From the NCBI GenBank assembly GCA_902799355.1, contig CADCAG010000011.1:1-64000 (forward strand): a stretch of DNA of 64,000 nt. The letters are read 5' to 3'. Both the position numbers and the translations under genes were made by a program. This DNA is from an uncultured Bacteroidales bacterium (GTDB lineage Bacteria > Bacteroidota > Bacteroidia > Bacteroidales > Bacteroidaceae). The number at the start of each line of letters is the position of its first letter. Within the stretch, counting starts at the first letter, position 1. Below the pieces are notes generated by a model. That model saw only the letters and a program-made list of their open reading frames with translations. It was not told the origin of the DNA and ran no database searches. Positions 26,287 to 35,144 of the stretch are shown here, piece by piece.

Positions 26287-26347
26287 GCGATGCGTCAACT
26301 CGAAACATTTGCCGGTTAAGGTTTCTGAGTGCGGCGCATCGCTTTTT
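26287..26347 (+). terminator. Terminator-like hairpin after hcyD
   Basis: GCGATGCG (26287-26294) pairs with CGCATCGC (26335-26342), followed by five Ts. The loop is long (40 nt), and a nested AACCGG/CCGGTT pair partly overlaps it, so a structured RNA cannot be excluded. Confidence 0.45.
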
Positions 26348-26414
26348 GAGTGCTTGCTTGTTAAATATACTTAAGTGTATAATGGGAATTACCTACAGTT
26401 TATAAATATTCTAT

Positions 26415-26422
26415 TACCTTTG
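26415..26422 (+). promoter_or_regulatory. -7 box of the metal-receptor module
   Basis: TACCTTTG (TAnnTTTG) only 8 bp before the ATG at 26431. The ATACC-N8-GGTAT and GGGATTGTG words of the sulfur regulon are absent here. Confidence 0.5.
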
Positions 26423-26430
26423 CAAGCGCA

Positions 26431-26811
26431 ATGAAGAAATGTAGCCACATATTGCTGTCTATACTGCTCTCCATGACGATATTGTTCATTGGAGCGGGAG
26501 TTGACATCGTACAATGCAGTTGTACGGGAATGACAAAGGTAGTTCCTTGTGGCATAGAGGTAGAGGATGAAGGATGTAAGCCAGATGAGGGCTGTCTGAT
26601 GGTGGAACATGTACAACTGTCGCCAACGCTCACAGCGCAAACCGCCTCTTATGACTTCCATGCTCTACAGCCCCTTTTGGCCATTCTGCCAAGCCTTGTA
26701 TCAGAATGGATGCAGCCTACCACTAACAAGGCAATGGTTCGGTTTACCCGTGTAGTGTGGAAGAGTCCACCCCGTGATTACCTGAACCTCATCCAAGTCT
26801 TATTGATTTGA
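26431..26811 (+). CDS. Small secreted cysteine-containing protein of a metal-receptor module
   Basis: 126 residues. An N-terminal signal or membrane segment (ILLSILLSMTILFIGAGV) is followed by five cysteines (QCSC, PCG, GCKPDEGC). The C-terminus reads SPPRDYLNLIQVLLI. Small proteins with paired Cys and a PP-x-D-containing end precede heavy-metal TonB receptors in other Bacteroidota (HYC_CC_PP-like), but I cannot confirm membership. It stands just before a TonB receptor and an HMA-domain protein, so a periplasmic metal-binding role is a reasonable guess. Confidence 0.65.
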   Translation: MKKCSHILLSILLSMTILFIGAGVDIVQCSCTGMTKVVPCGIEVEDEGCKPDEGCLMVEHVQLSPTLTAQTASYDFHALQPLLAILPSLVSEWMQPTTNKAMVRFTRVVWKSPPRDYLNLIQVLLI

Positions 26812-26913
26812 TACTTAATATGATTCCGCATTCTCAGGAAATTGCCTTTAGTTAGCAGTGTCCTGATTAGTAATTATATCATATTATCATCAAATAGAAT
26901 AAGAATATACGAC

Positions 26914-28917
26914 ATGAAAGTTATAATGACCTGCATCATGACGATGTTATACCTGTCTGCTTCTGCTCAAGACAAAGATGCTTTGCAGACGGACACTATA
27001 AAGACACAGAACTTAAGTGATGTGACCATCACATCACGCCGAGCCGGCACCCGAAAAATGGGTGGTGCCATGAATGGTATAATGATTAACAAAGAAGAAT
27101 TATTCAAGGCCGCCTGTTGCAACCTTGGCGAGAGCTTCACAACCAACCCATCCGTTGACGTAAACTATAGCGACGCCGCCACTGGCGCCAAGCAAATCAA
27201 ACTTTTAGGATTGAGTGGCACCTATGTGCAGATGCTTACAGAGAACCTGCCCAATTTCCGCGGAGCAGCAGCCCCCTATGCACTAGACTATGTGCCTGGT
27301 CCTTGGATGAGTGGCATTCAGGTGTCGAAAGGTGCCTCGTCTGTGAAGAATGGCTACGAGAGCATCACAGGACAGATTGATGTGGAATATCTGAAACCAG
27401 AGGCTGACGAGGGCGTCACAGTTAATGTCTATGGCAACAGCAAGAGTCGTATGGATGCCAATGCCGATGCAAGTATCCATCTGAGCGATAAGCTGAATAC
27501 GGTGTTGCTGGCACACTATCAAGACGACTATGGGCATCACGATGAGAACAACGATGGTTTTCTCGACCAGGCCAACGTGCGTCAATGGAACCTGCAGAAC
27601 CGCTGGAACTGGAAGGGAGATAACTATATCTTTCATGGCGGCATCGGCCTGATGAAGGAGAAACGTGAGGGCGGACAGACGTCACACACCTCACATCTTT
27701 CACATTTATATAAAATAGGCTTTGAGACCAAACGCTACGAGGGTTATATGAAGCACGCCTTTATCCTCGACCACACACACGGTACGAACATTGCCGTGAT
27801 GGGTAGCGCCTCAATACATCGACTAGACGCCAACTATGGTCACAAGGAGTATAACGTGGACGAAAAGAATGCCTATGCCCAACTCCTTTTCGAGACATCA
27901 TTCACGCCACAGCACAGTCTGTCGGCAGGCCTCTCGCTGAATCACGACTATCTGAGCGAGAAAGGAACGGTGGTTGGCGAGAAGTGGGCTACCACAAAAG
28001 AGACAACCCCAGGCATATATGCCCAATACACCTACAACCTGAACGAGAAAGTTGTGGCGATGGCTGGCATAAGAGCCGACCATAGTAGTCGCTACGGCAC
28101 ATTTGTTACGCCACGTTTCCACCTGAAGCTATCGCCCAACGAGGTGGTAAGCTTACGTCTGTCAGTGGGTAAAGGCTATCGTTCTGTGCATGCACTGGCA
28201 GAGAACAACAACCTATTAGCCAGTGGACGCCAATTGGTCATCGACGATCTGAAACAGGAAGAGGCTTGGAACTCAGGCCTCAGCAGTTCATTCTACATTC
28301 CTCTATTTGGCAAAACGCTGAAACTGAACGCTGAGTACTATCACACGCACTTTAACGAGCAGGCAGTCATCGACTATGACAGCAATTCCACTGAGATTCG
28401 CATAAGCAACCTCGACGGCAAATCGTATTCGAACACCATTCAGGTGGATGCCAGCTACCCCGTGATACAGGGCTTGGAATTGACGGCAGCATGGCGTTGG
28501 AATGATGTTAAAAGCACCTATGGCGGTGAGCTGATGGAGAAGCCACTAACCAGTCGATATAAGGGACTGGTCACTGTCAGCTACAAGACCCCACTCGGCA
28601 TATGGCAGTTTGATGCCACCCTTCAGTTGAATGGTGGCGGACGCATGCCCACGCCCGTTTCTGATGCATCAGGTGTCCCTCTCTGGAACAGCCACTTCCA
28701 CGGCTACGAGCAGGTGTCGGCACAAATCACCCGCTGGTTTCGCCATTTCTCCGTCTATATTGGTGGCGAGAACCTCACAGGTTTCCGTCAGAAGCAATCT
28801 ATCATTAATGCTGACGACCCGTGGAGCAGCACTTTCGACCCCACCATGGTATGGGGGCCTGTGCATGGTGCCATGTTCTATGCTGGCATACGCGTGAATA
28901 TAGGAAGAATATATTAA
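26914..28917 (+). CDS. TonB-dependent outer-membrane receptor, probably for a metal
   Basis: 667 residues from ATG at 26914 (MKVIMTCIMTM signal peptide ending near ASAQ). An upstream in-frame start at 26842 would add 24 residues before the signal. Plug segments are LSDVTITSRRAG, CCNLGESFTTNPSVDVNYSD and GNSKSRMDANADASIH; the barrel ends in GIRVNIGRIY. A Cys-Cys pair in the plug, the upstream Cys-rich protein and the downstream HMA protein suggest copper or another soft metal. A period-7 DNA repeat at 27681-27712 encodes SHTSHLSHLY in a loop. Confidence 0.85.
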   Translation: MKVIMTCIMTMLYLSASAQDKDALQTDTIKTQNLSDVTITSRRAGTRKMGGAMNGIMINKEELFKAACCNLGESFTTNPSVDVNYSDAATGAKQIKLLGLSGTYVQMLTENLPNFRGAAAPYALDYVPGPWMSGIQVSKGASSVKNGYESITGQIDVEYLKPEADEGVTVNVYGNSKSRMDANADASIHLSDKLNTVLLAHYQDDYGHHDENNDGFLDQANVRQWNLQNRWNWKGDNYIFHGGIGLMKEKREGGQTSHTSHLSHLYKIGFETKRYEGYMKHAFILDHTHGTNIAVMGSASIHRLDANYGHKEYNVDEKNAYAQLLFETSFTPQHSLSAGLSLNHDYLSEKGTVVGEKWATTKETTPGIYAQYTYNLNEKVVAMAGIRADHSSRYGTFVTPRFHLKLSPNEVVSLRLSVGKGYRSVHALAENNNLLASGRQLVIDDLKQEEAWNSGLSSSFYIPLFGKTLKLNAEYYHTHFNEQAVIDYDSNSTEIRISNLDGKSYSNTIQVDASYPVIQGLELTAAWRWNDVKSTYGGELMEKPLTSRYKGLVTVSYKTPLGIWQFDATLQLNGGGRMPTPVSDASGVPLWNSHFHGYEQVSAQITRWFRHFSVYIGGENLTGFRQKQSIINADDPWSSTFDPTMVWGPVHGAMFYAGIRVNIGRIY

Positions 28918-28935
28918 TCCAAAAACAAATAAACG

Positions 28936-29262
28936 ATGAAGAAGTTATTTATCTTTAGCGCCATGATGCTGACCGCAACGGCTGCACTGGCTAAGGACAT
29001 CAAGACGGTGGTGCTGACAACCAACCCTGAGATGCATTGCAACAACTGCGAAAAGAAAATCAAGAGCAACCTGCGCTTCGAAAAGGGCGTCAAAGTCATT
29101 GAAACCGACCTCCGCACAAAAACGGTCACCATCAAGTATGATGCCGACAAGACTACTGTTGACAACATCATCAAGGGCTTCAAGAAAATCAAGTACGAGG
29201 CAAAGGAGGTAAAGAACACTCCCAAGAAGGGCGAAAACACTCCCGTTTCAGACAAGAAATAA
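28936..29262 (+). CDS. Periplasmic heavy-metal-associated (HMA) domain protein
   Basis: 108 residues with a signal peptide ending near ALAK. One HMA ferredoxin-like domain carries the metal site MHCNNCEKKIKSNL (CxxC) and KTVTIKYDADKTTVDNIIKGFKKIKYEA. The tail is Lys/Pro rich. It is 18 bp after the TonB receptor gene and should bind the metal the receptor brings in, most plausibly Cu(I). It ends 3 bp before the stop of the convergent tcdA gene, with no obvious terminator between them. Confidence 0.88.
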   Translation: MKKLFIFSAMMLTATAALAKDIKTVVLTTNPEMHCNNCEKKIKSNLRFEKGVKVIETDLRTKTVTIKYDADKTTVDNIIKGFKKIKYEAKEVKNTPKKGENTPVSDKK

Positions 29263-29265
29263 GGA

Positions 29266-30066
29266 TTATTCAGCCGTTGCATCCTGAACAACGAGACCTG
29301 CCAACATAAAGCCAAAGATGGCAGTTATGTGGGCAAGGGTACCGTTGATTTGGGCTTTCGACGAACACCATTCATGGTTCAGGAGACTAGGGTCGCCTGG
29401 ACCATTCTTCGCTTTCGGACACATGCATTGCTCTGTGCCACAGGTGGCGTTATGTCCCATATTCTTCAGCAGTTCGTCGCTATATACACACTGGAACTTG
29501 CGCTTGGGAAACACCTTCTCCTTCTTGAACTTGTTGCGAAGGGCACGAGCCAATGGGTCGCCCTTTACTTTCCAGAACTCCGTAATCTGAATGCGTGTAG
29601 GATCCAGTTTCAGAGCAGCCCCCATCGATGAAAAGAACTTTGCTTTCGTCTGACAAGCCAACAGAATAAGTGCTGCCTTGTCTTTCAGTGAGTCGATGGC
29701 ATCGATGATGTAGTCATAATCCTCCAAATGAAACTCTCCAGCCGTCTCCTCTGTAAAAATCTTCTGCAAGGCTGTAATGTCTGCTGATGGATTGATGGTC
29801 AGCAGGCGCTCCTTCAGTGCATCCACCTTTACCTGCCCCACTGTCTTCGTTGTTGCCATCAGCTGGCGGTTGATATTCGTGATGCACACACGATCCGAGT
29901 CGACAATTGTCAACTGTCGGATGCCACTGCGTACCAGACTCTCAGCGCACCACGAGCCGACACCACCTACGCCAAAGATAATGACTCGCTTTTGGGCGAT
30001 GCGCTCCATTGCCTCGTTGCCCAGCAGCAACTCACTCCTACGAAATATTGCATCTTGTATTGCCAT
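29266..30066 (-). CDS. tcdA: tRNA threonylcarbamoyladenosine dehydratase (TcdA/CsdL)
   Basis: 266 residues from ATG at 30066 (MAIQDAIFRRSELLLG). E1-like Rossmann motifs are FGVGGVGSWCAESLVRSGI, VDSDRVCITNINRQLMA and DYDYIIDAIDSLKDK; SSMGAALKLDPTRI is typical of the family. It forms the cyclic version of t6A at tRNA position 37 using ATP. An in-frame start at 30135 lies beyond the -7 box (30085-30092) and is rejected. Although an E1 relative, it is transcribed alone and need not belong to the sulfur locus. Confidence 0.92.
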   Translation of the reverse strand: MAIQDAIFRRSELLLGNEAMERIAQKRVIIFGVGGVGSWCAESLVRSGIRQLTIVDSDRVCITNINRQLMATTKTVGQVKVDALKERLLTINPSADITALQKIFTEETAGEFHLEDYDYIIDAIDSLKDKAALILLACQTKAKFFSSMGAALKLDPTRIQITEFWKVKGDPLARALRNKFKKEKVFPKRKFQCVYSDELLKNMGHNATCGTEQCMCPKAKNGPGDPSLLNHEWCSSKAQINGTLAHITAIFGFMLAGLVVQDATAE

Positions 30067-30084
30067 CGTTCTATATTTTGGCTG

Positions 30085-30092
30085 CAAAGGTA
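30085..30092 (-). promoter_or_regulatory. -7 box of tcdA
   Basis: TACCTTTG on the minus strand, 18 bp before the start codon. It fits TAnnTTTG. Confidence 0.5.
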
Positions 30093-30128
30093 ATGTTTTT
30101 TTCTTGAAAAACGGCATAAAATAGTGAA

Positions 30129-30201
30129 ATACCATGCATGTGGTATGCGGAATGACATATCAAAGGGATTGTGGGGGTACAAAAACCGCCGTACCTTTGC
30201 A
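30129..30201 (+). promoter_or_regulatory. Sulfur-regulon-type promoter of the second SusC/SusD pair
   Basis: ATACC-N8-GGTAT (30129-30146), GGGATTGTG (30165-30173) and GCCGTACCTTTGCA (30188-30201). Start-to-start spacings (GGTATGC to GGGATTGTG 23 bp, then 23 bp) equal those of the encapsulin/hcyS divergon. The SusC start codon is 30 bp downstream. Confidence 0.8.
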
Positions 30202-30231
30202 GCGTCAAACAATTGAAAAGGATAAGAAGGT

Positions 30232-33200
30232 ATGAAGAGTTTTCAGAGAATAATAACCGTAATTGCTTTAACCATGCTTTTCAGTAACATGGCGTCGGCA
30301 ACACCTATCAATGGTAAAGTTGCTGACGCCGTTACTGGCGAAGCGATTATTGGAGCATCAGTTATATATAATAATAAGGTAGGAGCAGTAACTGATGTGG
30401 AAGGCCGCTTCCATTTGGACATTGCTTCGTTTCCCTCAGATATCAGCGTCAGCTATGTGGGCTACGAGAGTCTGCGTGTGAAAATCGGTGAGCGCGACTC
30501 TGTGGTGAGCATCCGCTTGCACGAAGACGCTCAGACACTGAACGAGGTTGTCGTGGTGGGCTACGGTACACAGAAGCGTACCCAGCTGACAGGTAGTGTG
30601 ACGACCATTAGCAAGGATGTGCTTAACAATAATGTATTCCCTACTGCCGATGCCCTATTAGCTGGTTCTGTTGCTGGCGTACAGGTTACGACTTCCGGTC
30701 AGCCTGGAAGCGGCTCGTCAATACGCATTCGCGGAGGCAACTCCATCAGTGCAAACAATGAACCTCTCTATGTCATTGATGGTCTCTTATATTATAAGGA
30801 GAGTGGTACCCTCAGCACAGGTGAGCGTGGCACAGGCATCAGTGGCGGCATCAGCCCATTAAGTCTTATCAATCCCAACGACATAGAGTCTATAGAGGTG
30901 TTGAAGGATGTCTCCGCCACCGCCATCTACGGTTCGCGCGGTGCCAATGGCGTCATCATCGTCACCACCAAAAAGGGTAAGCGCAACCAGACTAATATCA
31001 AATATCAGTACCAGCTGACCTATGCCACTCCTTCAAAAAAGCTCAGCGTGCTGAATGCCACAGAGTGGGCCCGCTATCAAAAGCAGTATTTCTATAACAA
31101 GGGGGGCTATACAGACGAGCAGATTGATGCGCTGGGAACAGGTACCGACTGGCAGGATGCCGTGTTGCGTTCAACAGTCAGCCATTCACACAATCTGACC
31201 ATCAGCGGTGGCGACGAAAAAACCAGATTCCTGTTGGGCGCTAACATAATAGATCAAAAGGGCATCGTGCTGAGCACAGGCTTCAATCGTACAGCGCTCC
31301 GTCTGAATGCAGACCGCAGACTGACGGACAAGCTCACTGTAGAGGCTGCACTGAATGTCAGCCGTAACAAGCAAGACGGCCTGACCACAACCACTGGTGT
31401 CTCGTTCAACTCCTCACCTTACCAGGGTGGCATCACCAATTCCCTGACATATGCTTTGCTCATGCCCCCTGTTGTGCCCATCTACAAGGCTGATGGCTCT
31501 TACAACTATACCAATCCCTATGAATATGCCTATTTCGCCATGGGAGATATTGCGGCAAACCCTGTATCAGACTTAGAAAACAGTGTGGCACAGTCTATCG
31601 ATGACGATATCATTGGTAATGCAAGTCTAACCTATGAATTTACTGACGGACTGGTTGGTAAGGCCAGCTTAGGTTTCGACCTTGACAATCTTACGCAGAA
31701 CTATTTTGCACCTCACTATACAGCGTTAGGTCTTGCCAATGGCGGTACAGGTAGCATTGCTAAACGTCGTCTGGAAACTTGGCAGACGGAGTTTACACTC
31801 AACTACCGACACAACTTCGGCAGAAGCCATCAGTTGGATGCGCTGGCAGGCTATACCTATCAGACCACCAACCGTACTTTCCTGACAGGCTCGTCAAGTA
31901 AGTACACCGATGAGAGTCTAAAGCAGAACAACCTGTCAGGAGGTAGCCTGTTTGCAGCTCCTCTCTCTGGCGAGAGCTCGTCAAACCTTCATTCTCTCAT
32001 CGGACGTGTCAACTACACGCTGCTCGACAGGTATAATGCTACTGCAACCTTCCGTGCCGACCGATCATCGCGTTTCTCGCAAAACCACAACTGGGGAATG
32101 TTTCCTTCACTCGGCCTTTCGTGGAATGTCAACCGTGAACGTTTTCTGGCAAACCAGAAATGGTTGAGCAGCCTGAAGCTCCGTGCTTCTATTGGTACAG
32201 TAGGCAATCAGGAGATTGGCGACTACCAATACTCGACAGCCTATACTACCAGCACCACTGGAGGTAATGTACACTACACCAAGTCGAATGCTGCCAACAG
32301 CAATCTGAAGTGGGAGACTACCGTATCGGGTAATATCGGTATAGACGCTTCGTTTTTGCAAGACCGCATAGGCATTACGTTGGAGTACTACCAGAAGAAA
32401 ACCCTCGACCTATTGCTGAACGTGCCTGTTGATGTGGCCAAATATGGTGTCTCTTCACAACTCCAGAATGTTGGCAACGTAGAAAACAAGGGCTTCGAGA
32501 TTTCAGTAGATTTCACGCCTGTCAGAAACAAACATCTCCTTTGGAATATCCAGGCTAACCTGGGCTATAATAAAAATGAGGTGACAAGTCTTGGTGACTA
32601 TGATGAACTGAACGTCAACAGCTATACCATCCTGCGCAAAGGAGAAGCAGTAGGTTCCTTCTATGGTCTCGTGTTCGATGGTGTGGTACAGGCCGACGAG
32701 GACATATCGAAACTGCCCACACAAAACGGCAGCCGTCCAAAGGTAGGACAGGAGAAGTTCCGCGACATCAACGGTGACGGTAAGGTAAACGAGTTCGATC
32801 GTGTCATCTTGGGACACTCGCATCCTGACATTAACTATGGACTATCGTCGAGCCTGAAGTTCGGACGTTTAGATGCCTTCATACAGTTTCAGGGTACAGC
32901 AAACGGACAGATCTACAACTCGTTGCGCCGCACACTGGAGAGTCCCACTGACTGCTATAACGTTTCATCCGTCATCCTCGACAGTTGGACGGCCGATCAT
33001 CCCAGCAACGCCATCCCGGCAGTCACCGACGTACGTCCATACAGCTATATCGACAGCCGCTTCGTAGAGGACGCCAACTATTTCAAGTTGAAAACCCTAA
33101 CAGTGGGCTATGCCATTCCAATGCGTTTCGCGAAAGCAGACCTTCACTTGACGGCAACAGCAACGAACCTCTTCACCATCAGCAACTATAAGGGCTATGA

Positions 33201-33282
33201 GCCAGAGATACAAAGTGGTGTTGACATGGGCGACTACCCTGCCGCACGCAGTTTTACGCTTGGCGTAGAGTTGACCTTCTGA
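30232..33282 (+). CDS. SusC-family TonB-dependent transporter in the sulfur regulon
   Basis: 1016 residues. A signal peptide (to about ASATP) precedes a carboxypeptidase-like domain (INGKVADAVTGEAIIGASV), TonB-box LNEVVVVGYGTQKR, plug (SGQPGSGSSIRIRGGNS, SATAIYGSRGANGVIIVTTKKG) and barrel ending TLGVELTF. No glycoside hydrolase, sensor or other carbohydrate gene is near, which is unusual for a SusCD pair. Its promoter copies that of the encapsulin/hcyS divergon. A sulfur-containing nutrient, such as a peptide, glutathione or sulfonate, is a reasonable guess, but nothing in the sequence names the ligand. Confidence 0.92.
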   Translation: MKSFQRIITVIALTMLFSNMASATPINGKVADAVTGEAIIGASVIYNNKVGAVTDVEGRFHLDIASFPSDISVSYVGYESLRVKIGERDSVVSIRLHEDAQTLNEVVVVGYGTQKRTQLTGSVTTISKDVLNNNVFPTADALLAGSVAGVQVTTSGQPGSGSSIRIRGGNSISANNEPLYVIDGLLYYKESGTLSTGERGTGISGGISPLSLINPNDIESIEVLKDVSATAIYGSRGANGVIIVTTKKGKRNQTNIKYQYQLTYATPSKKLSVLNATEWARYQKQYFYNKGGYTDEQIDALGTGTDWQDAVLRSTVSHSHNLTISGGDEKTRFLLGANIIDQKGIVLSTGFNRTALRLNADRRLTDKLTVEAALNVSRNKQDGLTTTTGVSFNSSPYQGGITNSLTYALLMPPVVPIYKADGSYNYTNPYEYAYFAMGDIAANPVSDLENSVAQSIDDDIIGNASLTYEFTDGLVGKASLGFDLDNLTQNYFAPHYTALGLANGGTGSIAKRRLETWQTEFTLNYRHNFGRSHQLDALAGYTYQTTNRTFLTGSSSKYTDESLKQNNLSGGSLFAAPLSGESSSNLHSLIGRVNYTLLDRYNATATFRADRSSRFSQNHNWGMFPSLGLSWNVNRERFLANQKWLSSLKLRASIGTVGNQEIGDYQYSTAYTTSTTGGNVHYTKSNAANSNLKWETTVSGNIGIDASFLQDRIGITLEYYQKKTLDLLLNVPVDVAKYGVSSQLQNVGNVENKGFEISVDFTPVRNKHLLWNIQANLGYNKNEVTSLGDYDELNVNSYTILRKGEAVGSFYGLVFDGVVQADEDISKLPTQNGSRPKVGQEKFRDINGDGKVNEFDRVILGHSHPDINYGLSSSLKFGRLDAFIQFQGTANGQIYNSLRRTLESPTDCYNVSSVILDSWTADHPSNAIPAVTDVRPYSYIDSRFVEDANYFKLKTLTVGYAIPMRFAKADLHLTATATNLFTISNYKGYEPEIQSGVDMGDYPAARSFTLGVELTF

Positions 33283-33334
33283 AAGAAACAACAAACCATT
33301 TTCAATAGTAGTATTAACAAAAAAAGAAAGAAGT

Positions 33335-34942
33335 ATGAAAAAGATTAGTAAGACTTTAGTAAGTGCCATCCTGGCATTATCGGTTTCAGGCATAACAACG
33401 TCCTGCAGCAGTGAGAACAACGACGAGTCGAACACCATCCAGACGGGAGCAGAGACGCTGAATGACCAGCAAGCTCTAGCATTGGCTGACAATGCCCTGT
33501 TCGAGTATTATCATAAGGCTTTCGGACTGTCTTTCATCGTAGAGACCTTCACATCGAAGACCCACTCTTTCGAGGGACCAGAGAGTGCTGACGGTCCACT
33601 GATCAGCCGTCACGAGTTGACTCCTACGAATGTCTATTTTGTCAACCGCTGGTACAACAAAAACTCTGCCGTTTCTAATGCAAACGATGCCATCGAGAAG
33701 ATTACCGCTGCAACAGGTGTCAGCGAACAAACCAAGAAAGAAGCCATTGCCCGTGCCAAGCTGGCTCGTGCTCTGGGTTACCACGTACTCGTCAGGCTGT
33801 GGGGTGAAGTGCCTCTCTATACATCAACAAATGGTGATACGAAGACCCGTGCCAGCATCGATGCTATCTACACACAGATTGTAAAAGACCTAGAAGAAGC
33901 TGCCGAGGGACTGCCTACATCGGCTTCGCTACCCTCTGTTCCTACAAAGGCTGCCGCCTATGGTCTGCTGTCACGCGTCTATCTGGATTGGGGTAGCAAC
34001 CCGCTGACCTACGACCAGATCAATGCCATCAAAGACCAGACAACCGACCCTGCTCCTTCTTACACTCCTGCAAGACTTGAAAAGGCAGTAGAGTATGCTA
34101 ACAAGGTGACAGGCTACAAACTGAACAGCAGCTTTGCCAGCATCTGGGGTAAGGACAATGAGGCTACCAAGGACGAGAAGATCCTGACCTTCGTACACGA
34201 CGGTGATGCTGTAGGTACAGGTAACCATCAGGTGCACTGCTCATGGACCTTCGGTTTCAATGTAGAGCAAGAGAACCACCTCTCACCCGCTCAGGACTCC
34301 TTCCTCGCTGCTTGGGACAAGGCCGACAAGCGCCGTGATGTCAGCTACATCGATGAGCTCTACGACGCATCAGGCGATAGCGTTGCCCTCTTCAAGGCTC
34401 CTGTTACCCTACCTCGCTATGGCAAATTTGTCGATCGTGGTTCTGAGGGTCCAGGCGAATGCTACAAACTGAACGACCTGGACCGTGTGGAACTGCGCTA
34501 TGCCGAGGTACTGCTCAACAAGGCAGAGGCACTGGTACTTCTTGGCCGAGCTGACGAGGCTAAGGATGCCATCAACCAGATTCGTCAGCGCGCCTATGGC
34601 GACAACACTCACAACCTCGCCACTGTAACGCTCGACGACGTAAAGCGTGAATGGGGACTGGAGTTCGTCTACGAGCAGAAAGAGTGGTTCAACCTTGCTC
34701 GTTGGAAGGATGTCATCAAAGACCTCGAGAGCGTCAAGGACAACGAGTACTTTGATGAGAGCTATGCTACCGCTGGCAATATTGGCAGAAACGGTCAGGT
34801 GGTCAACGAGTTCTTTGCCAAGACCTACAAGCACCTGCATGCCAAGTATGACAATCGTCAGGGCAAGTACTATCGCTTCCCCATTCCTGTAGGAAAGAGT
34901 GGCGAGAGTTTGGGCATCACTCCCCAGAATCCTGGATATTAA
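33335..34942 (+). CDS. SusD/RagB-family lipoprotein partner
   Basis: 535 residues, lipobox TTSCSS. SusD features include NRWYNKNSAVSNANDAIEKI, a helical region with AKLARALGYHVLVRLWGEVPLYT, LRYAEVLLNKAEALVLLGRADEAKDAINQIRQRA and VKREWGLEFVYEQKEWFNLARWKDV. It caps the preceding SusC barrel. A weak terminator hairpin follows at 34967-34995, before the next regulon promoter. Confidence 0.93.
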   Translation: MKKISKTLVSAILALSVSGITTSCSSENNDESNTIQTGAETLNDQQALALADNALFEYYHKAFGLSFIVETFTSKTHSFEGPESADGPLISRHELTPTNVYFVNRWYNKNSAVSNANDAIEKITAATGVSEQTKKEAIARAKLARALGYHVLVRLWGEVPLYTSTNGDTKTRASIDAIYTQIVKDLEEAAEGLPTSASLPSVPTKAAAYGLLSRVYLDWGSNPLTYDQINAIKDQTTDPAPSYTPARLEKAVEYANKVTGYKLNSSFASIWGKDNEATKDEKILTFVHDGDAVGTGNHQVHCSWTFGFNVEQENHLSPAQDSFLAAWDKADKRRDVSYIDELYDASGDSVALFKAPVTLPRYGKFVDRGSEGPGECYKLNDLDRVELRYAEVLLNKAEALVLLGRADEAKDAINQIRQRAYGDNTHNLATVTLDDVKREWGLEFVYEQKEWFNLARWKDVIKDLESVKDNEYFDESYATAGNIGRNGQVVNEFFAKTYKHLHAKYDNRQGKYYRFPIPVGKSGESLGITPQNPGY

Positions 34943-34966
34943 ACCAATACAATTACCTAAGAAACG

Positions 34967-34995
34967 GAGGGCTGACAACTGTCGGTCCTCTTTTT
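34967..34995 (+). terminator. Terminator after the second susD
   Basis: GAGG at 34967 and CCTC at 34987-34990 close a stem with an internal GAC/GTC, followed by five Ts. The stem includes wobble pairs. Confidence 0.55.
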
Positions 34996-35005
34996 CTATT
35001 ATCAA

Positions 35006-35077
35006 ATACCCCATTTGTGGTATGCAAATGCCGCAAAATTGGGATTGTGAGAGTGTGGATTTCGCCGTAACTTTGCA
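35006..35077 (+). promoter_or_regulatory. Sulfur-regulon-type promoter of the lipoprotein-copper receptor-symporter operon
   Basis: ATACC-N8-GGTAT (35006-35023), GGGATTGTG (35041-35049) and GCCGTAACTTTGCA (35064-35077). The first spacing is 22 bp instead of 23, the second is 23 bp as in the other three promoters. The start codon is about 68 bp downstream. Confidence 0.8.
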
Positions 35078-35144
35078 GCGTGATTCGATCACACTGCGAA
35101 GTCAGAAAAGAAACATGTATAACTTATTAAAAAAGGTAAAGATT

